64,000 nt of DNA. Source: Amycolatopsis mongoliensis (GTDB taxonomy: Bacteria; Actinomycetota; Actinomycetes; Mycobacteriales; Pseudonocardiaceae). The notes under the pieces are model-generated. The model searched no databases and was not told the DNA's origin. It was given only the letters and a program-made list of their open reading frames with translations. A program made the translations under genes and the position numbers. The stretch covers positions 2,852,001 to 2,916,000 of the forward strand of contig NZ_CP127295.1 in assembly GCF_030285665.1 (NCBI RefSeq), written 5' to 3'. Numbering within the stretch: position 1 is the first letter of the stretch; every line of letters begins with the position of its first letter. Shown here piece after piece: positions 58,252 through 64,000 of the stretch.

Positions 58252-58878
58252 ATGTGTGTCGCTGCTGACGAACGCCAGGCATTGAGCTCGCTCCTCGAAG
58301 ACCTCGGGCCGGACGCGCCCACACTGTGCGAAGGCTGGACGACGCGGGACCTCGCCGCGCACCTCGTCGTGCGTGAGCACCGTCCGGACGCCGCGCCCGG
58401 GATCGTGGTGCCCGCGCTCGCCGGGTACACGCAGAAGGTGCAGGACAGCTACGCCGCGAAGCCGTGGGCCGGCCTGGTCGAGCAGGTCCGCCGGGGGCCG
58501 TCGAAGTTCTGGCCCACCGCGATCGGCCCGCTCGACGAGCTGACCAACACCGCCGAGTTCCTCGTCCACCACGAAGACGTCCGGCGCGCGCAGCCGGGCT
58601 GGGAGCCGCGGCCCGCCGACGCCACCCGGGACGCCGCGGCGTGGCGCTCGGCCAAGGGCGCCGCCAAGCTCAACCTGCGCAAGTCGCCGGTCGGTGTGAC
58701 GCTCCGCACGAAGGACGGCCGGGAGGCCGCGGTCAAGACCGGGCCGGACCCGGTCACGATCGTCGGCGAGCCGGTGGACCTGCTGCTGTTCGTTTTCGGC
58801 CGCGACGCCGTGCACCTCGACTTCGAGGGCGACGCCACCGCCGTCACGAAGCTGCAGTCGGTGAAGCGGGGGCTCTAG
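58252..58878 (+). CDS. TIGR03085-type metal-binding protein (DinB/mycothiol-dependent maleylpyruvate isomerase-like)
   Basis: The 208-residue protein has the four-helix DinB-like fold: ERQALSSLLEDLGPDAPTLCEGWTTRDLAAHLVVREH, with a metal-binding His in DLAAHL, then AEFLVHHEDVRRAQPGW (second metal His cluster), the TIGR03085 pattern. Relatives use mycothiol as cofactor, which fits an actinomycete. The exact reaction is unknown. The ATG start is supported by the TANNNT box 7 nt upstream. Confidence 0.87.
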   Translation: MCVAADERQALSSLLEDLGPDAPTLCEGWTTRDLAAHLVVREHRPDAAPGIVVPALAGYTQKVQDSYAAKPWAGLVEQVRRGPSKFWPTAIGPLDELTNTAEFLVHHEDVRRAQPGWEPRPADATRDAAAWRSAKGAAKLNLRKSPVGVTLRTKDGREAAVKTGPDPVTIVGEPVDLLLFVFGRDAVHLDFEGDATAVTKLQSVKRGL

Positions 58879-58881
58879 GCT
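58876..58881 (+). promoter_or_regulatory. -10 box, leaderless promoter of tautomerase gene
   Basis: TAGGCT lies 7 nt before ATG 58889 and includes the stop codon of the gene before it. Confidence 0.5.
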
Positions 58882-58888
58882 GCGCGTC

Positions 58889-59074
58889 ATGCCGATGATC
58901 AGCGTTGCCATGTTCCCCGGTCGCACGCCCGCCCAGAAGAGCGCTCTGGTCCGGGAGCTGACCGACGCGTTCGTCCGCACCTGCGGCGGCAAGCCCGAAG
59001 GCGTCCAGGTGACGCTGGTGGAGATCGGCGCCGACCACTGGGCCACCGGCGGCGTCCTGCACTCCGAACGCTGA
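58889..59074 (+). CDS. 4-oxalocrotonate tautomerase-like protein
   Basis: The 61-residue tautomerase-superfamily protein begins MPMISVAMFPGRTPAQKSAL; after Met removal the catalytic N-terminal Pro is exposed. It ends soon after a short VTLVEIGADHWATGG strand. Subunits of this length assemble to hexamers and move protons in enol/keto substrates. Substrate unknown. It is followed by a long hairpin. Confidence 0.88.
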   Translation: MPMISVAMFPGRTPAQKSALVRELTDAFVRTCGGKPEGVQVTLVEIGADHWATGGVLHSER

Positions 59075-59077
59075 AAG

Positions 59078-59128
59078 CCGTGAATGTCGCATTGAGAGAC
59101 TTAGAGTCCCTCAATGCGACATTCACGG
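59078..59128. repeat. family C long hairpin at convergent junction
   Basis: CCGTGAATGTCGCATTGAG (59078-59096) pairs perfectly with 59110-59128; an inner GACT/AGTC pair extends it. It separates the tautomerase gene from the convergent peptidase gene. Confidence 0.8.
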
Positions 59129-59138
59129 ACTTGCCGGG

Positions 59139-60989
59139 TCAGCGCAGGCCGAGGGCTCGCAGCGCGAAGTGGACCTCGATCGACGTCTGCTTGATCGTCT
59201 CGGCGATCACCAGCGAGCCGTGGCCCGCGTCGTAGCGGTAGAACTCGTGGTGCAGGTCGCGGCCGCCGAGCCGGTCGAGGTAGTTCTCGATCTGGCGGAT
59301 CGGGCAGCGCGGGTCGTTGTCACCCGCGAGCACGAGCACCGGCGCCGTCACGGCGTCGACGTACGTGATCGGCGAGCACTCCCGGTACACCGCGGGCACG
59401 TCCTCCGGCGACCCGCCGAAGAGCGCGCGGTCGAACGAGCGCAGCTGCTCCATCTCGTCCTCGTACGCGGCGACGTAGTCCGCCACCGGCACCCCGGCGA
59501 CGGCCGCCGCCCACCGCGTCGGCTGGGTGCCGATCGCCAGCAACGACAGGTAACCGCCCCACGAAGCGCCGTTCACGACGCACTTGGCCGGATCACTGAG
59601 TCCACTTTGGACGGCCCAGTCGTGCACCGAGGCGACGTCTTCCAGCTCGGTCAGGCCGGGCCGGCCCTCGATCGCGTCGCGCCAGGCCGAGCCGTAGCCG
59701 GTCGAGCCGCGGTAGTTGACCTCGACCACGGCGAACCCGGCGTCGAGCCAGGTCGCGCGGTAGGCGGAGAAGCGGTCCTCGTCCGCGGCGTGCGGGCCGC
59801 CGTGCAACGAGAACACCGTCGGCAGCGGACCCTCCGGCGCGTTCGAAGGCCGCGAGACCAGCGCGTGGATCCGGCCGCCGACGCCTTCGACGAACGCGTC
59901 GGTCACCGGCTCCGACCCCGGCGCCCGCTCGCCCGGGGGCTCGAGCAGCACCGAGTCGGCTCCGTCGGCGGTCCGCGCGCGGACCGCGGCCGGCTCGGCG
60001 GCGCTGGACCACGAGTACTCGACCGTCCCGTCCGGACGGACCCCGGCGCCGCCGATGCGGCCGGCCGGAGTGTCTACAGAGGACAGCTCGGCCGTGTCGA
60101 GGTCGTAGCGGTACAAGGAGCTGCGGCCTTCGTGGAAGTGGACGACCAGCAGGGCACGCGCGTCCGGGTACCAGCCGGCGACGACCTCGCCGGGCAGGTC
60201 GAGCTCGAGCTCCGTCTCGGTGTCCTCCCGGACGTCCCAGATCAGCAGCTCCTCGCGGCCCCGGCGTTCGTGCAGCACCAGCAGGCGCTGGTCGCCCGGC
60301 AGCGGGGAGAACTCGAGGGCGGACAGGCCCTTGCCCTCGCCGTCCCACTTCTCCGCGACGGTGGCGAACCCGTCGGCGGCGAGCACCCGCAGGGCGGGGT
60401 GGCGCGAGTCGCCGTGCTCGGAGTGGGAGATGGCGATCAGGCTCTCGTCGCGGGAGAGCGACGCGATGCCGGCGTCGTCCGCGTGGCTGTAGAAGCGGTG
60501 CGTCTCACCGCCGATCCGGGCGAACAGCTCGCTGCCGTCGTCGGTCGAGACGCCGACCGCGACGAGGTTCGCCCCGATCTCGAGGCCGGCCGGGTAGCCG
60601 TCGTGGACGTCCGGCACCGCCTTCTCGGGCTTGCTGCCCTCGGTCGCGGCGAACGGCTCGCGCACCCAGGAGCCGAACTCGTCGCCGTCGGTGTCGTCGA
60701 ACCACCAGATCCACGCGCCGTCCGGCGAGGGGGTGGCGTGCATGGTGCCGTTGGGCCGGTCGGTGACGCGGCGGTGCTCGTCGGTCGCCCGGTTCCAGGC
60801 GTAGACCTCCCAGACGCCGCTGGAATTGGAGACGTAGATGTTGGCGTCGGGGGCGTCGCGGGCCCAGTCGGGTGTGGAGATGCGGGGGGCGTGGAAGCGG
60901 GCGCGCCAGCGGGCTTCGGCTTCGGCGTCGTCGAACAGCCGGTCCGGGACCACCGCGGGCGGGAATTGCTTGGCTGACTGCGTGCTCAC
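59139..60989 (-). CDS. prolyl oligopeptidase family (S9) serine peptidase
   Basis: The 616-residue enzyme has an N-terminal beta-propeller (about 20-370) with repeated WD-like blades (ATPSPDGAWIWWFDDTDGD; FSPLPGDQRLLVLHE) and a C-terminal alpha/beta hydrolase domain. Catalytic residues: Ser476 in GASWGGY, Asp559 in GDNDPR and His590 in DAGHGS. It cleaves short peptides or acyl-peptides in the cytoplasm. GTG 60989 has AGGA about 8 nt upstream. It is divergent from the methyltransferase gene. Confidence 0.92.
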   Translation of the reverse strand: MSTQSAKQFPPAVVPDRLFDDAEAEARWRARFHAPRISTPDWARDAPDANIYVSNSSGVWEVYAWNRATDEHRRVTDRPNGTMHATPSPDGAWIWWFDDTDGDEFGSWVREPFAATEGSKPEKAVPDVHDGYPAGLEIGANLVAVGVSTDDGSELFARIGGETHRFYSHADDAGIASLSRDESLIAISHSEHGDSRHPALRVLAADGFATVAEKWDGEGKGLSALEFSPLPGDQRLLVLHERRGREELLIWDVREDTETELELDLPGEVVAGWYPDARALLVVHFHEGRSSLYRYDLDTAELSSVDTPAGRIGGAGVRPDGTVEYSWSSAAEPAAVRARTADGADSVLLEPPGERAPGSEPVTDAFVEGVGGRIHALVSRPSNAPEGPLPTVFSLHGGPHAADEDRFSAYRATWLDAGFAVVEVNYRGSTGYGSAWRDAIEGRPGLTELEDVASVHDWAVQSGLSDPAKCVVNGASWGGYLSLLAIGTQPTRWAAAVAGVPVADYVAAYEDEMEQLRSFDRALFGGSPEDVPAVYRECSPITYVDAVTAPVLVLAGDNDPRCPIRQIENYLDRLGGRDLHHEFYRYDAGHGSLVIAETIKQTSIEVHFALRALGLR

Positions 60990-61015
60990 CCCTCGATCCT
61001 GCCACCTTCTGGCCG

Positions 61016-61021
61016 TACTGT
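61016..61021 (+). promoter_or_regulatory. -10 box, leaderless promoter of methyltransferase gene
   Basis: TACTGT lies 7 nt before GTG 61029. This favours 61029 over the upstream GTG at 61020, which overlaps the box. Confidence 0.5.
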
Positions 61022-61028
61022 GTGCGGG

Positions 61029-61799
61029 GTGCTGGAGGGTTACGCGCCGGGCTACGGGCGAGACGCGGTTTCGATGATGTCCGCGCGCACGGCGGCGGAG
61101 CGCGCGGCGTTCGCCCAGCCGCTGTTCGGGCCGGGGATGTGGGTGGTCGACCTCGGCTGCGGCCCCGGCTCGATCACCCTCGGCCTCGCTGCGGGATCCC
61201 GGGTGGCGGGCGTCGACGTCGACGCGGGTCAGGTCGCGATGGCCCGCGATGCCGCGCGCCGAGCCGGAAGGTCCACAGTGGACTTCGTGGTGGCGTCGGC
61301 CTACGACCTGCCGTTCGCCGCCGCGAGCGTGGACGTGGCTTTTTCGCACGCACTGATCGAGCACCTCTCCCGCCCGCTGGACGCGCTGGCGGAACTGCGC
61401 CGCGTGCTGAAGCCGGGCGGCAGGCTGGCGTTGTCCACTTCGGACTGGAGCAAGGCCCGCCTGCGCCCGAAGACGGCGAACGTCGACGCGGCGCTGAGAG
61501 GGCACTACCTGCTGCGCCGCCAGGCGGGCGGAAATCCGTTCGCCGGCCGGGTGATCGCCGACCAGTGCGCGACGGCGGGGTTCACGGAGATCGTGTCGAG
61601 AGCCCGGTACCGCTCCGACATGAGCTACCGCGACCTGGCGAAGTACGTGGAGGCGCGGCTGAGTGAAGCGGTGGCGAACCCGGACTTCGGGCGCAACCGC
61701 GACCAGCTGGCGAGCGCGGCCCGTTCGGCGCTCACGTGGGTCCGCGGCGGCGACGGCGATTTCAGTCAATGCTGGGTCGAAGTGACTGCGACGCGATAG
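61029..61799 (+). CDS. class I SAM-dependent methyltransferase
   Basis: The 256-residue methyltransferase has motif I VVDLGCGPGSITLGLA, an acidic strand end VAGVDVDAGQVAMARD, motif II-like FVVASAYDLPFAAASVDVAFSHALIEHL and motif III LRRVLKPGGRLALST, typical of Methyltransf_11 enzymes that act on small molecules. Substrate unknown. GTG 61029 is chosen from the promoter spacing; the longer form from 61020 adds three residues. Confidence 0.88.
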   Translation: MLEGYAPGYGRDAVSMMSARTAAERAAFAQPLFGPGMWVVDLGCGPGSITLGLAAGSRVAGVDVDAGQVAMARDAARRAGRSTVDFVVASAYDLPFAAASVDVAFSHALIEHLSRPLDALAELRRVLKPGGRLALSTSDWSKARLRPKTANVDAALRGHYLLRRQAGGNPFAGRVIADQCATAGFTEIVSRARYRSDMSYRDLAKYVEARLSEAVANPDFGRNRDQLASAARSALTWVRGGDGDFSQCWVEVTATR

Positions 61800-61864
61800 C
61801 CGGGGCGCGCGGGGGTCCGGGGGCGAAGCCGCCCGGCGGGGTTTGGGGTTCGACCCCAAAAAAA

Positions 61865-61920
61865 TGCCGAGAGGGCCAGCACGGTTGGCGTTTTCCGCCA
61901 ACACACCGGCCCTCTCGGCA
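61865..61920 (-). terminator. intrinsic terminator of tRNA-Pro
   Basis: TGCCGAGAGGGCC (61865-61877) pairs with GGCCCTCTCGGCA (61908-61920), with an inner TTGGCG/CGCCAA hairpin. On the minus strand it is followed by TTTTTTT, so it ends tRNA transcription. One of few U-tract terminators in the window. Confidence 0.8.
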
Positions 61921-61926
61921 CTCTCG

Positions 61927-62000
61927 TCGGGGTGGCGGGATTCGAACCCACGACCTCCTCGACCCGAACGAGGCACGCTACCAAGCTGCGCCACACCCCG
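61927..62000 (-). tRNA. tRNA-Pro(CGG)
   Basis: A 74-nt cloverleaf on the minus strand: acceptor CGGGGTG pairs with CACCCCG, D-arm with GCGCAGCTTGGTAGC, anticodon stem CCTCG/CGAGG with loop TTCGGGT, giving anticodon CGG (codon CCG), and T-arm GTGGGTTCGAATCCCGC. The discriminator base is A, and CCA is not encoded. Confidence 0.95.
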
Positions 62001-62029
62001 AGGTACTGCTTAACGGGTCGTGGAGAAGT

Positions 62030-63010
62030 CTAGCGGACGGTGTCGCGGGCTTTTCGGGGGGCCGACTTAGGCGACTTGGGTGACCCCGATCCCCTCGGGA
62101 CCAGGGTCAACAAGCTCGCTTCCGGCGGGCACGCGAACCGCGCCGGGGCCCAGGGTGAGGTCCCCAACCCGGCCGAAACGTGCAGCCACATGTGCGCGCC
62201 CCACCGCGAGGCGCCGCGGGCCCGGCTGCGATCCAGCTCACAGTTCGTGACCAAAGCGCCGTAACCCGGGAGCCGGAGCTGGCCGCCGTGGGTGTGGCCC
62301 GCCAGGACCAGGTCGTAACCGTCCGTGGCGAACGTGTCGAGCACCCGCGGCTCGGGCGAGTGCGTGACGCCGATGCGGACCGCCGCGCCGCTGTCGGCCG
62401 GGCCGGCGATGTCGGCGTAGCGGTCGCGGCGCAGGTGGGGGTCGTCGACGCCGGCCGCGAACACCGCCTGCCCGCCGACGTCGATCGTGCGGCGGACGTG
62501 CGTCAGGTCCGTCCAGCCGTGCTCGACGAACGCCGCGCGCAGGTCACGCCACGGCAGCTGGACGCCGTGGATGCGCTTCTTCTTGCCCGTCGGCATCAGG
62601 TACCGGGCCGGGTTCTTGGGTTTCGGTGCGTAGTAGTCGTTGCTGCCGAAGACGAACACGCCGGGGCGGTCGAGCAGCGGGCCCAGCGCACGCAGCACGG
62701 ACGGGACCGCCTGCCGGTGCGAAAGGTTGTCGCCGGTGTTGACGACGAGGTCGGGGTCGAGCTCGTCGAGCGCCGCGACCCAGCGCTGCTTGCTCCGGTG
62801 TCCCGGCAGCATGTGCAGGTCGGAGACGTGCAGGATGGTGAACGGCCGTGATCCGGGCGCCAGCACCGGGAGCTGGGCGGTGCGCAGGGTCCAGTGGCGC
62901 CGTTCGATGCCGACGGCGTAACCGAGGGTCGCGGCGCCGAGCGCCAGCGTCCCCGCGGCGAGGCGCTTCGCGGTCGCCCCCGACGTGCTTGTGTTACTGA
63001 GCGTGCTCAC
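62030..63010 (-). CDS. metallophosphoesterase with N-terminal membrane anchor
   Basis: The 326-residue protein has a weak N-terminal hydrophobic segment (about 18-35), then the calcineurin-like fold with metal motifs HVSDLHM (DLH about 64-66), NTGDN (93-95), a GSND motif and [11 protein letters not shown]. It may act on nucleotides, phospholipids or phosphoproteins at the membrane. GTG 63010 is supported by TATCCT 7 nt upstream on this strand. It follows the tRNA gene region. Confidence 0.9.
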   Translation of the reverse strand: MSTLSNTSTSGATAKRLAAGTLALGAATLGYAVGIERRHWTLRTAQLPVLAPGSRPFTILHVSDLHMLPGHRSKQRWVAALDELDPDLVVNTGDNLSHRQAVPSVLRALGPLLDRPGVFVFGSNDYYAPKPKNPARYLMPTGKKKRIHGVQLPWRDLRAAFVEHGWTDLTHVRRTIDVGGQAVFAAGVDDPHLRRDRYADIAGPADSGAAVRIGVTHSPEPRVLDTFATDGYDLVLAGHTHGGQLRLPGYGALVTNCELDRSRARGASRWGAHMWLHVSAGLGTSPWAPARFACPPEASLLTLVPRGSGSPKSPKSAPRKARDTVR

Positions 63011-63017
63011 GAGGTCC

Positions 63018-63023
63018 AGGATA
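63018..63023 (-). promoter_or_regulatory. -10 box, leaderless promoter of metallophosphoesterase gene
   Basis: TATCCT on the minus strand, 7 nt before GTG 63010. Confidence 0.5.
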
Positions 63024-63128
63024 CGTGCTCAACGGTTGGATGACTTCGCCCCCGTTCCGGGGAACCTCCCGCTTAGCATTTGCGTCGGCCCGATGACGGG
63101 AGACCAGCCGGGGGGCTTGGGGAGAACG

Positions 63129-64000
63129 ATGGAGCAGTTCGGGCCGTACCGGATCGAGGGCCTGCTCGGCCGCGGTGGCATGGGTGAGGTCCACCGCGCC
63201 TACGACACCGCGCACGACCGCGTCGTCGCGCTGAAACTGTTGTCCGATCCCTTCGTCGCCGACGAAGCCTTCCGCGCGCGGTTCCGCCGCGAGTCGCAGA
63301 TCGTCGCGCGGCTGCGCGAGCCGCACGTGATCCCGATCCACGCCTACGGTGAGATCGACGGCCGGCTGTACCTCGACATGCGGCTCGTCGAGGGCCGCGA
63401 CCTCAAGGAGCTCCTGGCGGACGGGCCGCTGGAGCCGGCCAGGGCCGCCGGGATCGTCGAGCAGGTCGCGGGCGCGCTCGACGCCGCCCACGAGGACGGC
63501 CTGGTGCATCGGGACGTCAAGCCGTCCAACGTGCTCGTCACGAGCAGCGACTTCGTGTACCTCGTGGACTTCGGCATCGCGCGGTCGATGACCGCGGAGG
63601 GCACGTCGATCACCGGGACCGGCAACGTGATCGGCACCCTCGACTACATGGCGCCCGAACGCTTCGGCGAGGCGCCGATCACCGGGCTCGTCGACGTCTA
63701 CGCGCTCGCGTGCGTGTTCTTCGAGTGCCTCACCGGGCGGCGCCCGTTCCCGGCGGAGGGCGCGGCCGCGCAGATGGGTGCGCACCTGACCACGCCGCCG
63801 CCGGTGCTGTCGCGGGAGCGGCCCAGGCTGCCGCCGGCGCTGGACGCGGTGGTGGCGCGCGGGATGGCGAAGAACCCCGCCGACCGGTACCCGACGGCGC
63901 AAGCCTTCGCCGACGCCGTCCGGGCCGCGATCGCCGCGCCCGCGCCGCCGATGCCGACGTGGCAGCACACGACCCCGGCCCCGGCGAGCCCGCCGACGCC
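63129..64000 (+). CDS. Ser/Thr protein kinase, N-terminal part (cut by window end)
   Basis: The 290 visible residues hold a complete Hanks-type kinase domain: GRGGMGEV (Gly loop, about 14-21), Lys36, [12 protein letters not shown] (catalytic loop, 127-138), DFGIA (147-151) and APERF. A Pro/Ala-rich stretch ([16 protein letters not shown]) begins after about residue 270 and runs off the edge, suggesting a linker to a membrane helix or sensor domain as in PknB/PknD-type kinases. ATG 63129 has GGGGAGA upstream. The C-terminus and ligand domain are not visible. Confidence 0.92.
   Translation, partial: MEQFGPYRIEGLLGRGGMGEVHRAYDTAHDRVVALKLLSDPFVADEAFRARFRRESQIVARLREPHVIPIHAYGEIDGRLYLDMRLVEGRDLKELLADGPLEPARAAGIVEQVAGALDAAHEDGLVHRDVKPSNVLVTSSDFVYLVDFGIARSMTAEGTSITGTGNVIGTLDYMAPERFGEAPITGLVDVYALACVFFECLTGRRPFPAEGAAAQMGAHLTTPPPVLSRERPRLPPALDAVVARGMAKNPADRYPTAQAFADAVRAAIAAPAPPMPTWQHTTPAPASPPT

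Noticed and set aside
60990..61994. Minus-strand extension of the prolyl oligopeptidase to 951 residues
   Set aside because: The extra region is antisense to the methyltransferase gene and overlaps the terminator and tRNA; GTG 60989 gives the family N-terminus.

Overview
This 64 kb window is very GC-rich and uses GTG/TTG starts, overlapping ATGA/GTGA junctions and many leaderless promoters (TANNNT 6 to 8 nt before the start codon). The gene content (conservon signalling operon, mycothiol-era enzyme families, ECF42 sigma factor, DUF6541/DUF2304 envelope genes, actinobacterial leuA leader peptide, dnaX-ybaB-recR) points to a chromosomal segment of a filamentous actinomycete, most likely a Pseudonocardiaceae member such as Amycolatopsis. 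That assignment is inference. I see no phage, plasmid, IS element, CRISPR array or large biosynthetic cluster; this is mainly housekeeping and regulatory chromosome.

Layout. 1-704: 3' end of a GT39-type mannosyltransferase. 705-1316: long leader region with a TTGACA box, hairpins and a U-tract terminator. 1317-4047: NitT/TauT-type ABC importer, followed closely by 4073-8157, a conservon (NIT-domain kinase, roadblock, DUF742, GTPase). 8182-8267: 4.5S SRP RNA. 8509-13456: spermidine-synthase-like protein, dnaX, an N-acetylmuramoyl-alanine amidase on the other strand, ybaB and recR. 13474-14773: DUF2029 glycosyltransferase broken by a frameshift. 14926-24282: envelope glycan block (two DUF6541 membrane proteins, a UDP-GlcNAc 2-epimerase-like enzyme, two GT2 glycosyltransferases, a flippase-like protein, DUF2304, a P-loop kinase-like protein). 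24610-30399: five-gene peptide ABC importer. 30452-32504: SnoaL-like protein, DGPF-domain protein and ECF42 sigma factor. 32670-38111: DedA proteins, two EamA exporters, LysR, TetR and a peroxiredoxin-like protein. 38192-40066: leuA with a 13-residue leucine leader peptide and attenuator hairpin. 40170-43732: small membrane protein, nitroreductase, lysC-asd. 43787-49388: TPR-like protein with M48 peptidase, rtcB, small lipoprotein, MFS. 49498-52564: DHA2 exporter with TetR, then a secreted Pro-rich protein. 52655-56962: esterase, FMN reductase and a stress block (Ohr, Dps-like, glutamate decarboxylase). 57117-64000: OYE-type reductase, DinB-like protein, tautomerase, prolyl oligopeptidase, methyltransferase, tRNA-Pro(CGG), metallophosphoesterase and a truncated Ser/Thr kinase.

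How it works together. The ABC importer plus conservon may form a sense-and-import unit, because the kinase carries the periplasmic NIT (nitrate/nitrite-sensing) fold and the importer belongs to the nitrate/taurine family. The 14.9-24.3 kb block probably builds and exports a lipid-linked surface glycan. lysC-asd and leuA are core amino acid biosynthesis, with visible control signals.

The most striking non-coding feature is that almost every convergent gene pair is separated by a long, nearly perfect hairpin. These fall into a few sequence families, and one family has three copies with the same TTAGGGCGGTT core. In one copy both flanking genes take their stop codons from the hairpin arms. A 138-bp region rich in GATCACGCGAG, flanked by a 20-bp direct repeat, sits in the same kind of position after the glutamate decarboxylase gene. 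I did not find a clearly new multi-gene defence or metabolic system.
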